DNA of 19,515 bases from a candidate division BRC1 bacterium ADurb.BinA292. GTDB taxonomy: Bacteria; Sumerlaeota; Sumerlaeia; MVZB01. The DNA is taken from positions 1-19,515 of the forward strand of contig MVZB01000033.1 of assembly GCA_002068205.1 (NCBI GenBank), in the 5' to 3' direction. The notes under the pieces are model-generated. The model ran no database searches. It was given only the letters and a program-made list of their open reading frames with translations, and was not told where the DNA came from. Positions 1-5,455 of the stretch are shown piece after piece (within the stretch, counting starts at the first letter, position 1; every line of letters begins with the position of its first letter). The position numbers and the translations under genes are program-made.

Positions 1-232
1 GGCCGAGCGGATCGCGTTCGGCTGGTGAGCTGGTTCCGCCTTGCCCGCCGGCGCGCTGAGGTTGCTGCGTCTTCAGGAACCGCGTCAGCGGTTCGATATC
101 CAGGCCGGGGATTGAATCGCCGCCCGGCGGCCATTCAACCCACGGTCACGATCCCCCAAATCGAAAGAACCGATTGATTGGTTCGAAAGCGATACGGCGA
201 TCACCGACGCGTAATCACGCGTGGGTCAGGAC
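1..232. other. Left edge, mostly unassigned; possible minus-strand partial gene
   Basis: No complete gene is visible here. On the minus strand one frame stays open from about base 137 to the window edge. It reads a protein-like stretch containing IPGLDIEPLTRFLKTQQ, which resembles the N-terminal region of a soluble enzyme. No ATG, GTG or TTG precedes it in that frame; an ATG exists only in a neighbouring frame (about base 134). It could be the start of a gene truncated by the window and carrying an indel, or simply non-coding. Bases 150-232 are richer in A+T and hold nothing I recognise. Confidence 0.2.
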
Positions 233-260
233 TTGACTCGCGGCCAATCCCTGATAAGAT
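233..260 (+). promoter_or_regulatory. Sigma-70 promoter of tRNA-Arg
   Basis: TTGACT at 233-238 and TAAGAT at 255-260 are separated by 16 bases, a near-consensus -35/-10 pair. The predicted transcription start, near 267, lies just before the tRNA-Arg 5' end at 276, as expected for a stable-RNA gene. Confidence 0.75.
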
Positions 261-275
261 ATGGTCTCGTTGTGC

Positions 276-352
276 GCGCCCGTAGCTCAATTGGATAGAG
301 CGCTTGACTACGGATCAAGAGGTTAGGGGTTCGACTCCTCTCGGGCGCGCCA
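276..352 (+). tRNA. tRNA-Arg(ACG)
   Basis: A full cloverleaf can be drawn. The acceptor stem GCGCCCG (276-282) pairs with CGGGCGC (342-348), followed by discriminator G349 and an encoded CCA (350-352). The D stem is GCTC/GAGC. The anticodon stem CTTGA/TCAAG encloses loop CTACGGA, giving anticodon ACG at 310-312. ACG is the usual bacterial arginine tRNA whose wobble adenosine is deaminated to inosine to read CGU, CGC and CGA. No clear T-rich terminator follows; a low-complexity repeat begins within about 30 bases. Confidence 0.97.
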
Positions 353-383
353 CCTCCCCCGCCGCTGTCCCTCAATCCAAAAT

Positions 384-446
384 TGTCCCTCGTCCTCACT
401 CAAAAATCCGTCCATCGTCTCTCGTCTTCGCCCGTCCTCGTAATCG
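384..446 (-). repeat. Low-complexity dispersed repeat, family A, copy 1
   Basis: This stretch between the two tRNA genes is built from variants of GTCCCTCGTCCTC and CTCTCGTCTTCGCCC. It is the reverse complement of the CGAGGACGAGGGACGA-type sequence seen at 737-774, 8717-8739 and 11995-12019. The ending CGTCCTCGTAATCGCCCC closely matches the repeat at 5116-5152. It lies wholly in intergenic DNA and has no coding appearance. Confidence 0.6.
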
Positions 447-549
447 CCCCAAAAGGCCCGCCTCGTTTTTCCCCTTCGTTGTGAATCGCGGGTTCATGAG
501 TCGCCCAGCGGTCCATCCCCCGGCGCGTAATTCCTCCCGCCAAACCCGC

Positions 550-578
550 TTGACGCGCCGCCACCGGCTCGCTAGTGT
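550..578 (+). promoter_or_regulatory. Sigma-70 promoter of tRNA-Phe
   Basis: TTGACG at 550-555 and TAGTGT at 573-578 are separated by an ideal 17 bases. Transcription would start near 585, about nine bases before the tRNA-Phe 5' end. The tRNA-Phe therefore does not need to be co-transcribed with tRNA-Arg. Confidence 0.65.
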
Positions 579-593
579 ATGGGTTCCGACTGC

Positions 594-669
594 GCCGGGA
601 TAGCTCAGTTGGTAGAGCAGGGGACTGAAAATCCCTGTGTCGGTGGTTCGACTCCGCCTCCCGGCACCA
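594..669 (+). tRNA. tRNA-Phe(GAA)
   Basis: The acceptor stem GCCGGGA (594-600) pairs perfectly with TCCCGGC (659-665), followed by A666 and an encoded CCA (667-669). The D arm is GCTC/GAGC. The anticodon stem GGGGA/TCCCT encloses loop CTGAAAA, giving anticodon GAA at 627-629, which decodes phenylalanine. The T arm contains the usual GGTTCGACTCC. It has its own promoter upstream and an intrinsic terminator directly downstream. Confidence 0.97.
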
Positions 670-678
670 TCGGTTTCC

Positions 679-718
679 GCCCGCAAGTCAACCGGTCATC
701 GGGATTTGCGGGCTTTTT
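679..718 (+). terminator. Intrinsic terminator after tRNA-Phe
   Basis: GCCCGCAA (679-686) pairs with TTGCGGGC (706-713), an 8-bp stem with a short inner CCG/CGG helix in the loop. TTTTT follows at 714-718. It begins 10 bases after the encoded CCA, the expected place for the end of the tRNA-Phe transcript. Confidence 0.85.
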
Positions 719-736
719 CGTGGGCCGGCGGTCTTC

Positions 737-774
737 TCGAGAGCCGAGGACGAGAACGAGAGCCGAGAGACGAA
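737..774 (+). repeat. Low-complexity dispersed repeat, family A, copy 2
   Basis: This is a run of GAGCCGAGGACGAG, AACGAGAGCC and GAGAGACGA units. Bases 737-754 (TCGAGAGCCGAGGACGAG) are an exact 18-base inverted match to 5187-5204. It lies between the tRNA-Phe terminator and the promoter of the DUF507 genes, and is not coding. Confidence 0.7.
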
Positions 775-800
775 CCTTGATTTGGGAGCGAGGGGATTGA

Positions 801-828
801 TTGACATGCGGCGCCGGTGCGATACTAT
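801..828 (+). promoter_or_regulatory. Sigma-70 promoter of the DUF507 pair
   Basis: A perfect -35 box TTGACA (801-806) is followed after 16 bases by TACTAT (823-828). Transcription would start near 835, leaving a leader of about 42 bases before the ATG at 877. The promoter overlaps an in-frame upstream ATG at 817, which argues against that codon as the translation start. Confidence 0.75.
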
Positions 829-876
829 GGCGAAAAACCGCCACCGGCGGGCGGCCGACCGAAAGGATGTTCACGC

Positions 877-1158
877 ATGCGGCTTCGACCGGAAAAAATC
901 GAGCATCTGGCCAACCTCGTCTTTGAATCGCTCTCGCAAAATCCCGAACTGACACTGCACGAGAGCCGCGACCACATCGTCGGCCTGGTCCGCCGCGTGA
1001 TCACCGACGATCTACGCATGGAGGACGAGATCGAGGAGGAAGCCCGCCGCGTGCTCGAAAGCCATCGCGGCGAGATCGACCGGACCGGCGCTTCGTTCGA
1101 AAAACTGGTGCTGAAGGCAAAACAAAAGCTGGCCCAGGAAAGGAAGATGGTGCTCTGA
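877..1158 (+). CDS. DUF507 family protein, first of a tandem pair
   Basis: This is a 93-residue, charged, mostly helical protein with no signal peptide or membrane segment. The opening MRLRPEKIEHLANLVFESL, the central acidic block DLRMEDEIEEEARRVLESH and the ending KQKLAQERKMVL fit the DUF507 family, which has no assigned biochemical function. I chose the ATG at 877 because GAAAGGA lies at 861-867 with nine bases of spacing, and because the in-frame ATG at 817 sits inside the promoter. Only two bases separate its stop from the next DUF507 gene, so the two are certainly co-transcribed and may form a complex. DUF507 proteins are often encoded in such neighbouring pairs. The function cannot be inferred from the window. 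Confidence 0.88.
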   Translation: MRLRPEKIEHLANLVFESLSQNPELTLHESRDHIVGLVRRVITDDLRMEDEIEEEARRVLESHRGEIDRTGASFEKLVLKAKQKLAQERKMVL

Positions 1159-1160
1159 GC

Positions 1161-1442
1161 ATGAGACTCTCCGAGGACCGGATCAATGCCATCGCCTACA
1201 AGATCGCCTTCGAGCTGGTCAAGAAGCGCTACGTCAAGACCTCGCGCCGGCTGTCGCAGGTGACGGCCTGGGTCGAAAAACCGATTCTGGACAACCTGCG
1301 GCAGGAGGAGGCGCTCGACGAGGAGGTCCGCCGCACGCTGGCCGGCATGAAAACCGCCCCTCCCGAAGGGTCGTTCGAGTATCAGGCGCTGTATCAACGC
1401 AAGAAGGAAGAGCTGGCCCGGCGCCGCGGATACCAGCTCTAG
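1161..1442 (+). CDS. DUF507 family protein, second of a tandem pair
   Basis: This 93-residue protein is a diverged paralogue of the preceding one. It shares the MRL start, an acidic mid-section (LRQEEALDEEVRRTLAGMK) and the charged C-terminal end YQRKKEELARRRGYQL. The segment APPEGSFEYQALY just before that end is typical of the second member of DUF507 pairs. It starts two bases after the previous stop, so translation is probably coupled; no independent strong ribosome binding site is seen. It appears soluble and cytoplasmic, with unknown function. About 65 bases of GC-rich DNA separate it from the glycosyltransferase genes, which may be transcribed by read-through. Confidence 0.87.
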   Translation: MRLSEDRINAIAYKIAFELVKKRYVKTSRRLSQVTAWVEKPILDNLRQEEALDEEVRRTLAGMKTAPPEGSFEYQALYQRKKEELARRRGYQL

Positions 1443-1509
1443 CGCCGCGCCGCCGCCGCGGGCCGCCCGCAACCGGCGCGCGCCCACCCCATGAAGCGGA
1501 CCCTGGCCG

Positions 1510-2715
1510 ATGCAGATTGCCGTCGATGCGCGCTTCCTCGGTTCCGCCAATTCCGGCGTGGCGCGCTACAGCGAAAACCTGCTGGTCGCCATGTCGCGCA
1601 TCGACCGCGCGAACCAGTACACCGTCTTCGTGCACCATCGGCTCAAGCGCAAACTGAAGCTGGGCGAGAATTTCACCATCGTCCGCGTCAAGGGTCACCC
1701 GCTCTCGATCCGCTCGATGTGGCAACTGTCGCGGATGGTGCGGCCCGAAGCGTTCGACCTGCTCCACGTCCTCTTCCCCTACGTCTCGATCCGCGCGCGC
1801 TGCCCGGTCATGCTGACCGTGCACGACACGCTCCCCTTCAGCCGCGAGCAGATCGGGTTCGGACCCAAACGCGGGCCGCAGAGCTGGCTGCGGCGCTACG
1901 TGCTCTACCCGCTGGCGCTGCGCCGCGCCAAATGGATCATCTGCGTCTCGCGGGCGACCCGCGATGCGCTGGCCGAGCTCTTCCCCGAGACCTTTCATCG
2001 CACGCTGGTGGTCCATTCCGGCGTGAACGAGGATTTCCGGCAGGCGGCCGAGGAGGCCACGCTCGAACTGATCCGCTCGCGGTTGAACCTCCCCCCCCGC
2101 TATCTGCTCTATTCCGGTTCGGCCCGGTCGGACAAGAACATCGAGGGAATGCTCCGCGCCTTCGCCCGATTGCGCCAGCTCAACGACTCGATGGACGATC
2201 TGCACTTCCTGATGGACATCCAGGGGCACGAGTATCCGCTCAAGCCGATCATGAACCGCATTGCCCAGTATGGCCTGGAGGGCCGCGTCCGGATCATCCA
2301 GGACATCGGCGACGAGGAACGCGTCGTGCTGTTCCAGCACGCGGCGGCGTTCCTGATCCTGAGCCGCACCGAGGGCTTCGGCATTCCGATCCTTGAGGCC
2401 CAGATGTGCGGCGTGCCGGTGGTCGCGGCCGATGCGATGGCGCTGCCCGAGGTGGCCGGCGAACAGGGCGCGCTCTACGTCGATCCCGATGATCTGGACG
2501 AAACGGTCCGCCTGCTGGGACTGGCGCTGACCGACGACGGACTGCGCGAGTATCTGATCGCCGAGGGGCGCAAGAACGCGAACCGTTTCAGCTGGGCCAG
2601 GGCGGCCGAACAGATCGTCCAGATCTACGAATTCGGCTTTTATCCGCGCCATCAGGTCGAGCTGCCGCACCGGCGACCCTGGCTGACGCGGCTCGCCGAC
2701 GCCCTGCGCATCTGA
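1510..2715 (+). CDS. Glycosyltransferase, GT-B fold, GT4-like (glycosyl transferases group 1)
   Basis: This 401-residue protein would transfer a sugar from an activated donor to a lipid-linked or glycan acceptor, probably on the inner face of the membrane. The N-terminal half (about 1-185) is acceptor-domain-like: DARFLGSANSGVARYSENLL at 6-25 is the usual glycine-containing opening, and LTVHDTLPF is at 102-110. The C-terminal half carries the donor site: YSGSARSDKNIEGML at 201-215 with K209, and SRTEGFGIPILEAQMCGVPV at 285-304 with the family E-x7-E pair (E288, E296). There is no signal peptide or transmembrane helix. Length is normal for GT4. The ATG at 1510 lacks a strong Shine-Dalgarno sequence. 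It is the first of three consecutive glycosyltransferase genes; the sugar and acceptor specificity cannot be told from sequence. Confidence 0.9.
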   Translation: MQIAVDARFLGSANSGVARYSENLLVAMSRIDRANQYTVFVHHRLKRKLKLGENFTIVRVKGHPLSIRSMWQLSRMVRPEAFDLLHVLFPYVSIRARCPVMLTVHDTLPFSREQIGFGPKRGPQSWLRRYVLYPLALRRAKWIICVSRATRDALAELFPETFHRTLVVHSGVNEDFRQAAEEATLELIRSRLNLPPRYLLYSGSARSDKNIEGMLRAFARLRQLNDSMDDLHFLMDIQGHEYPLKPIMNRIAQYGLEGRVRIIQDIGDEERVVLFQHAAAFLILSRTEGFGIPILEAQMCGVPVVAADAMALPEVAGEQGALYVDPDDLDETVRLLGLALTDDGLREYLIAEGRKNANRFSWARAAEQIVQIYEFGFYPRHQVELPHRRPWLTRLADALRI

Positions 2716-2738
2716 CCCCGTCGAAAGAACCCGCCCCG

Positions 2739-3863
2739 TTGACTGGCCGCATCCTGATTCTCTCGTTCGTGGAATGGTCCGGCGCGTTCCAGCGGCCGCA
2801 GCACCTGGCCGTCGGCCTGGCGCGGCGCGGATGGGAAGTGACCTATGCCGCCCCGGGTTATCTGCATCGGCGGGGGCGAGGCGCCGCACCGGGGGTCGAT
2901 CTGCCCCCCAGTCTGCGGATCCTCTCTCCCGCGGCCGTGCCGGGGGGCAGCCGCTTGCGAATCGCGGCGGAGGTCAACCGCCGGCTGATGGCGGCGGCCC
3001 TCAACCGGGAATCGCCCCGGGGGGGGGAGACCATCATCTTCAATGATCCGCGCTGGGCGGGCGTCGCGGCGGCGCTCCCGGCGCGAATGCGCGTGTTCGA
3101 TTGCATGGACGATCTGACGGCGCAGGCCCCGTCGGCCGAGTGGGCGCGGGCGCGCGAAGACGAGGCGCTGCGCGTCGCCGATCGCATCTGGACGGGCACG
3201 GCCTCGCTGGAGGCGCGTCTACGCGACCAGGCGGCGGCGCGCGGCAAGCCGATCCGCTTCGTCCCGTGCGGCGTGGATGCCGATCATTTCACATCGCCCG
3301 ACGCCCGCCGGGTGGCGGCGCTGCGGCCGATCCTGCCCGCGGGCGACGGCCCGCTCGCCGGCTATTTTGGCGCGCTCAACGAGCGGGTGCGCGGCGAACT
3401 GGTCGAGGCGCTGCTTGCCGGCGGCGCACGCGTCCTCCTGATCGGACCGACTACCTCGCGCGCGCCGGCGATCGTGAAACAGGCCGGCCGGCACCCCGGG
3501 CTGCGCTGGACCGGTCCGCGGCCCTACGCGGAACTCCCCGCCTGGCTCGCCCTGTTCGATTTCGCCATCATCCCCTATGATACCGGCGGGCCGCATCGCT
3601 TCCTCTATCCCGTCAAGGCGCTGGAGTACCTGGCGGGAGGCAAGCCGGTCCTGAGCACGCCCCTGCCCGACGTGCTGCGCTTTCTGGGCGACTATGTCGA
3701 AATCGCATCGACGGCCGAGGACTGGCGCGCCGCACCCGGCCGGATCCGAGCGGAAACGGAAAGCATCCGCAAAAAAACCGAACGGGGACGCGATTACGCC
3801 CGGTCTCGATCCTGGGAGGCCATGGTGGAGGAAATGCTCGCGGATCTGACGCGCGACCGATGA
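2739..3863 (+). CDS. Glycosyltransferase, TuaH-like GT-B family
   Basis: This 374-residue protein belongs to the GT-B glycosyltransferases resembling TuaH of teichuronic acid synthesis. Diagnostic pieces are EWSGAFQRPQHLA (12-24), the acidic motif FDCMDDLTAQA (120-130), CGVDADHF (177-184), GYFGALNERV at the domain link (208-217), and the donor-site stretch FLYPVKALEYLAGGKPVLST (288-307). The start appears to be TTG at 2739: GAAAGAA lies at 2723-2729 with nine bases of spacing, and no ATG or GTG occurs in frame near the conserved opening ILILSFVEWSG. It begins 23 bases after the previous gene, and its stop overlaps the next start (ATGA), so all three glycosyltransferases form one operon. It appears soluble or peripheral; the sugar is unknown. 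Confidence 0.87.
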   Translation: MTGRILILSFVEWSGAFQRPQHLAVGLARRGWEVTYAAPGYLHRRGRGAAPGVDLPPSLRILSPAAVPGGSRLRIAAEVNRRLMAAALNRESPRGGETIIFNDPRWAGVAAALPARMRVFDCMDDLTAQAPSAEWARAREDEALRVADRIWTGTASLEARLRDQAAARGKPIRFVPCGVDADHFTSPDARRVAALRPILPAGDGPLAGYFGALNERVRGELVEALLAGGARVLLIGPTTSRAPAIVKQAGRHPGLRWTGPRPYAELPAWLALFDFAIIPYDTGGPHRFLYPVKALEYLAGGKPVLSTPLPDVLRFLGDYVEIASTAEDWRAAPGRIRAETESIRKKTERGRDYARSRSWEAMVEEMLADLTRDR

Positions 3864-5089
3864 TGCCCCAACCGGAACTGTCAGCCCGCGCGGCAGCGGC
3901 CTCGATTCGCGTGGCCCATCTGCTGGACGGCCGCCATTTCGGCGGCGCGGAGCAGATGGTGCGCCGGCTGGCGCTCGCCTCGCCGCGGGTCGGCGTCGCC
4001 GCCTCGGTCTACTGTCTCTCGCAGGGGCGGCTCAGCGAGGCGCTGCGCGCCGACGGCATCCCGCACCAGGTCTTTCGCAGCGCCGGCCGCTTCGACCTGA
4101 CTCCCCTCGTCGCCATGGCGCGGGCCGCCCGGCGCGACCGCATCCAGATTCTGCAGGCCCACACCAGCCGCACGCACCTGATGGCGCGGCTGCTCTCGCG
4201 CCGGCTCGGCATCCCCAACGTGACGCAGATTCAGTCCCCCATCGCACTGGATGAGAATCAGGCGCACGGGCGCCATCCACTGCGCGCCTGGGTCGAGCGC
4301 CTCGGCCGGCCCTGGACCGACGCGATCGTGACGGTCTGCGAGGAGGAGGCGCGGCGGCTGGTCCGCGAGGAAGGCGCCCCGCCGGCCAGGGTCCGCTCCA
4401 TCCCCAACGGCCTGGATGCCCCCGACGAGCCGGACCGGACCGCGGCGCGCGCGCGCATGATCCAGGCGCTGCGTGAACGCCACGGCGTCGAAGTCGGCAC
4501 CGGCGAGTTCGTCGTCGCGATGATCGCCCAGATGCGGCCGCGCAAGGGGCCGGAAATCCTGCTGCGGGCCTTCGCGCAATGGCGCCGCCGCGGCGAACCA
4601 GGCCGGCTGCTCATCATCGGCGACGACGAGTTCGTCGAGCGCGGAGGGTATCTGGCGCGGCTGAAAGCGCTCGCCGCCGAGCTGGGCATCGACGACCACA
4701 CCGTCTTTACCGGCTTTGTCGCCGAGCCGTGGGAGCTTGCCGCCGGCGCCAGCCTGTTCGCCCTCCCCTCGCTGTTCGGAGAGGGATTGCCGCTTGTTCT
4801 GGTCGAGGCGCTCAGTCGCGGCCTTCCGCTGGCGGTTTCGGATATCCCCGGCAACCGGGAAACCGTGCGGCCGGGCGAAACCGGCTGGCTGCACGCGCCG
4901 GGTGATCATGATCAACTGGCCGAGGCGCTGCAGGCCGCCTCCCGAAACCCGGAGCAAGCGGAACGGATGGGGCGCGGCGGCCGCCGCCTGTTCCTCGAAC
5001 GCTATACGATGGATGAGGTCCTGCGGCGCTTCCGGGCCCTGTATGAAGACCTGCTGGCCCGCGATCGCGGCCGGCATCCGGGATCTTGA
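3860..5089 (+). CDS. Glycosyltransferase, GT4 family
   Basis: This 409-residue GT-B glycosyltransferase is the last gene of the three-gene cluster. After a short Ala-rich extension the conserved opening VAHLLDGRHFGGAEQMVRRL appears (18-37), with the Gly-Gly-Ala-Glu signature at 28-31. The donor-binding half has IAQMRPRKGPEILLRAF at 222-238, including the K229 position of the phosphate-binding motif, and LFGEGLPLVLVEALSRGLPL at 305-324 with the E-x7-E pair E308/E316. Length and motif order are normal for GT4, and no membrane helix is seen. Its ATG overlaps the preceding stop by four bases (3860-3863), indicating translational coupling. An alternative ATG lies one codon later. The context suggests assembly of an exported polysaccharide or lipid-linked glycan, but no polymerase, flippase or sugar-nucleotide enzyme lies in the window. 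Confidence 0.92.
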   Translation: MMPQPELSARAAAASIRVAHLLDGRHFGGAEQMVRRLALASPRVGVAASVYCLSQGRLSEALRADGIPHQVFRSAGRFDLTPLVAMARAARRDRIQILQAHTSRTHLMARLLSRRLGIPNVTQIQSPIALDENQAHGRHPLRAWVERLGRPWTDAIVTVCEEEARRLVREEGAPPARVRSIPNGLDAPDEPDRTAARARMIQALRERHGVEVGTGEFVVAMIAQMRPRKGPEILLRAFAQWRRRGEPGRLLIIGDDEFVERGGYLARLKALAAELGIDDHTVFTGFVAEPWELAAGASLFALPSLFGEGLPLVLVEALSRGLPLAVSDIPGNRETVRPGETGWLHAPGDHDQLAEALQAASRNPEQAERMGRGGRRLFLERYTMDEVLRRFRALYEDLLARDRGRHPGS

Positions 5090-5115
5090 TCGCGGCGGCC
5101 GCGCCTCTAGAGAAA

Positions 5116-5204
5116 TTCGTCCTCGTCCTCGTCTTCGTGATCGCCCCCGAAGGCAAACCCCAAACTTCGGCTCCCGGCTCCCGTCCCTCGTCCTCGGCTC
5201 TCGA
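5116..5204 (-). repeat. Low-complexity dispersed repeat, family A, copy 3
   Basis: This stretch is made of CGTCCTCGTCCTCGTCTTCG, GTGATCGCCCCCGAA, CGGCTCCCGGCTCCCG and CCCTCGTCCTCGGCTCTCGA units. Bases 5187-5204 are an exact inverted 18-base match to 737-754. The left end shares CGTCCTCGT(A/G)ATCGCCCC with copy 1. It sits between the glycosyltransferase operon and the sensor kinase gene. Confidence 0.7.
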
Positions 5205-5307
5205 AACCAACGCCAAGGTTCTCCCTCCGGCGCAAACCGGCGCGCATGCTCAACCCCTGCCCCGGAAGCCTCACTTCCCCGACGCGGCCGCTGAAAATCG
5301 AAACGGG

Positions 5308-5336
5308 TATCAATCAGGGGTCAACTTGTGTATAAA
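5308..5336 (+). promoter_or_regulatory. Possible promoter of the sensor kinase gene
   Basis: TATAAA at 5331-5336 stands out in an A+T-rich patch and is preceded by TGTG. The -35 region 17 bases upstream (TATCAA, 5308-5313) is poor. Transcription would start near 5343, leaving about 113 bases of leader. This is the only plausible -10 element I see before the kinase gene. Confidence 0.35.
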
Positions 5337-5455
5337 ATTGCCCGATGTGAGGAAAAGGGGAGACGAATTCTTACCTATCGCGCATTCTGAGGGAACCCGG
5401 ATCGATTCGCTGTGAACCCGCCACGCTCCCAATGTGAACAATCCGGTTGCCACTG

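Larger units (their letters stand above)
5090..5455. other. Intergenic region after the glycosyltransferase operon
   Basis: This is a 366-base gap. The left part (5116-5204) holds low-complexity repeat A in inverted orientation. The right part (about 5300-5345) is more A+T-rich and contains TATAAA, a possible promoter for the histidine kinase gene. A purine-rich tract lies near 5347-5366. No convincing terminator with a T-run was found after the glycosyltransferases; only a short CGCGG/CCGCG inverted repeat near 5090. An open frame of about 109 codons spans it, but its composition is that of the repeat, so I do not call a gene. Confidence 0.6.

Noticed and set aside
304..603. Open frame across the tRNA-Arg 3' half and the tRNA spacer
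   Set aside because: It overlaps two tRNA genes and repeat DNA, so it is not a protein gene.
276..669. tRNA-associated integration site for a mobile element
   Set aside because: No integrase gene and no repeated tRNA 3' fragment were found in the window.
1234..2889. 551-codon minus-strand open frame
   Set aside because: It spans three plus-strand genes and two intergenic gaps, shows no motifs, and opposes clear glycosyltransferase and DUF507 coding.
5086..5415. 109-codon plus-strand open frame after the glycosyltransferases
   Set aside because: It is translated largely from low-complexity repeat A and has no family resemblance or ribosome binding site.
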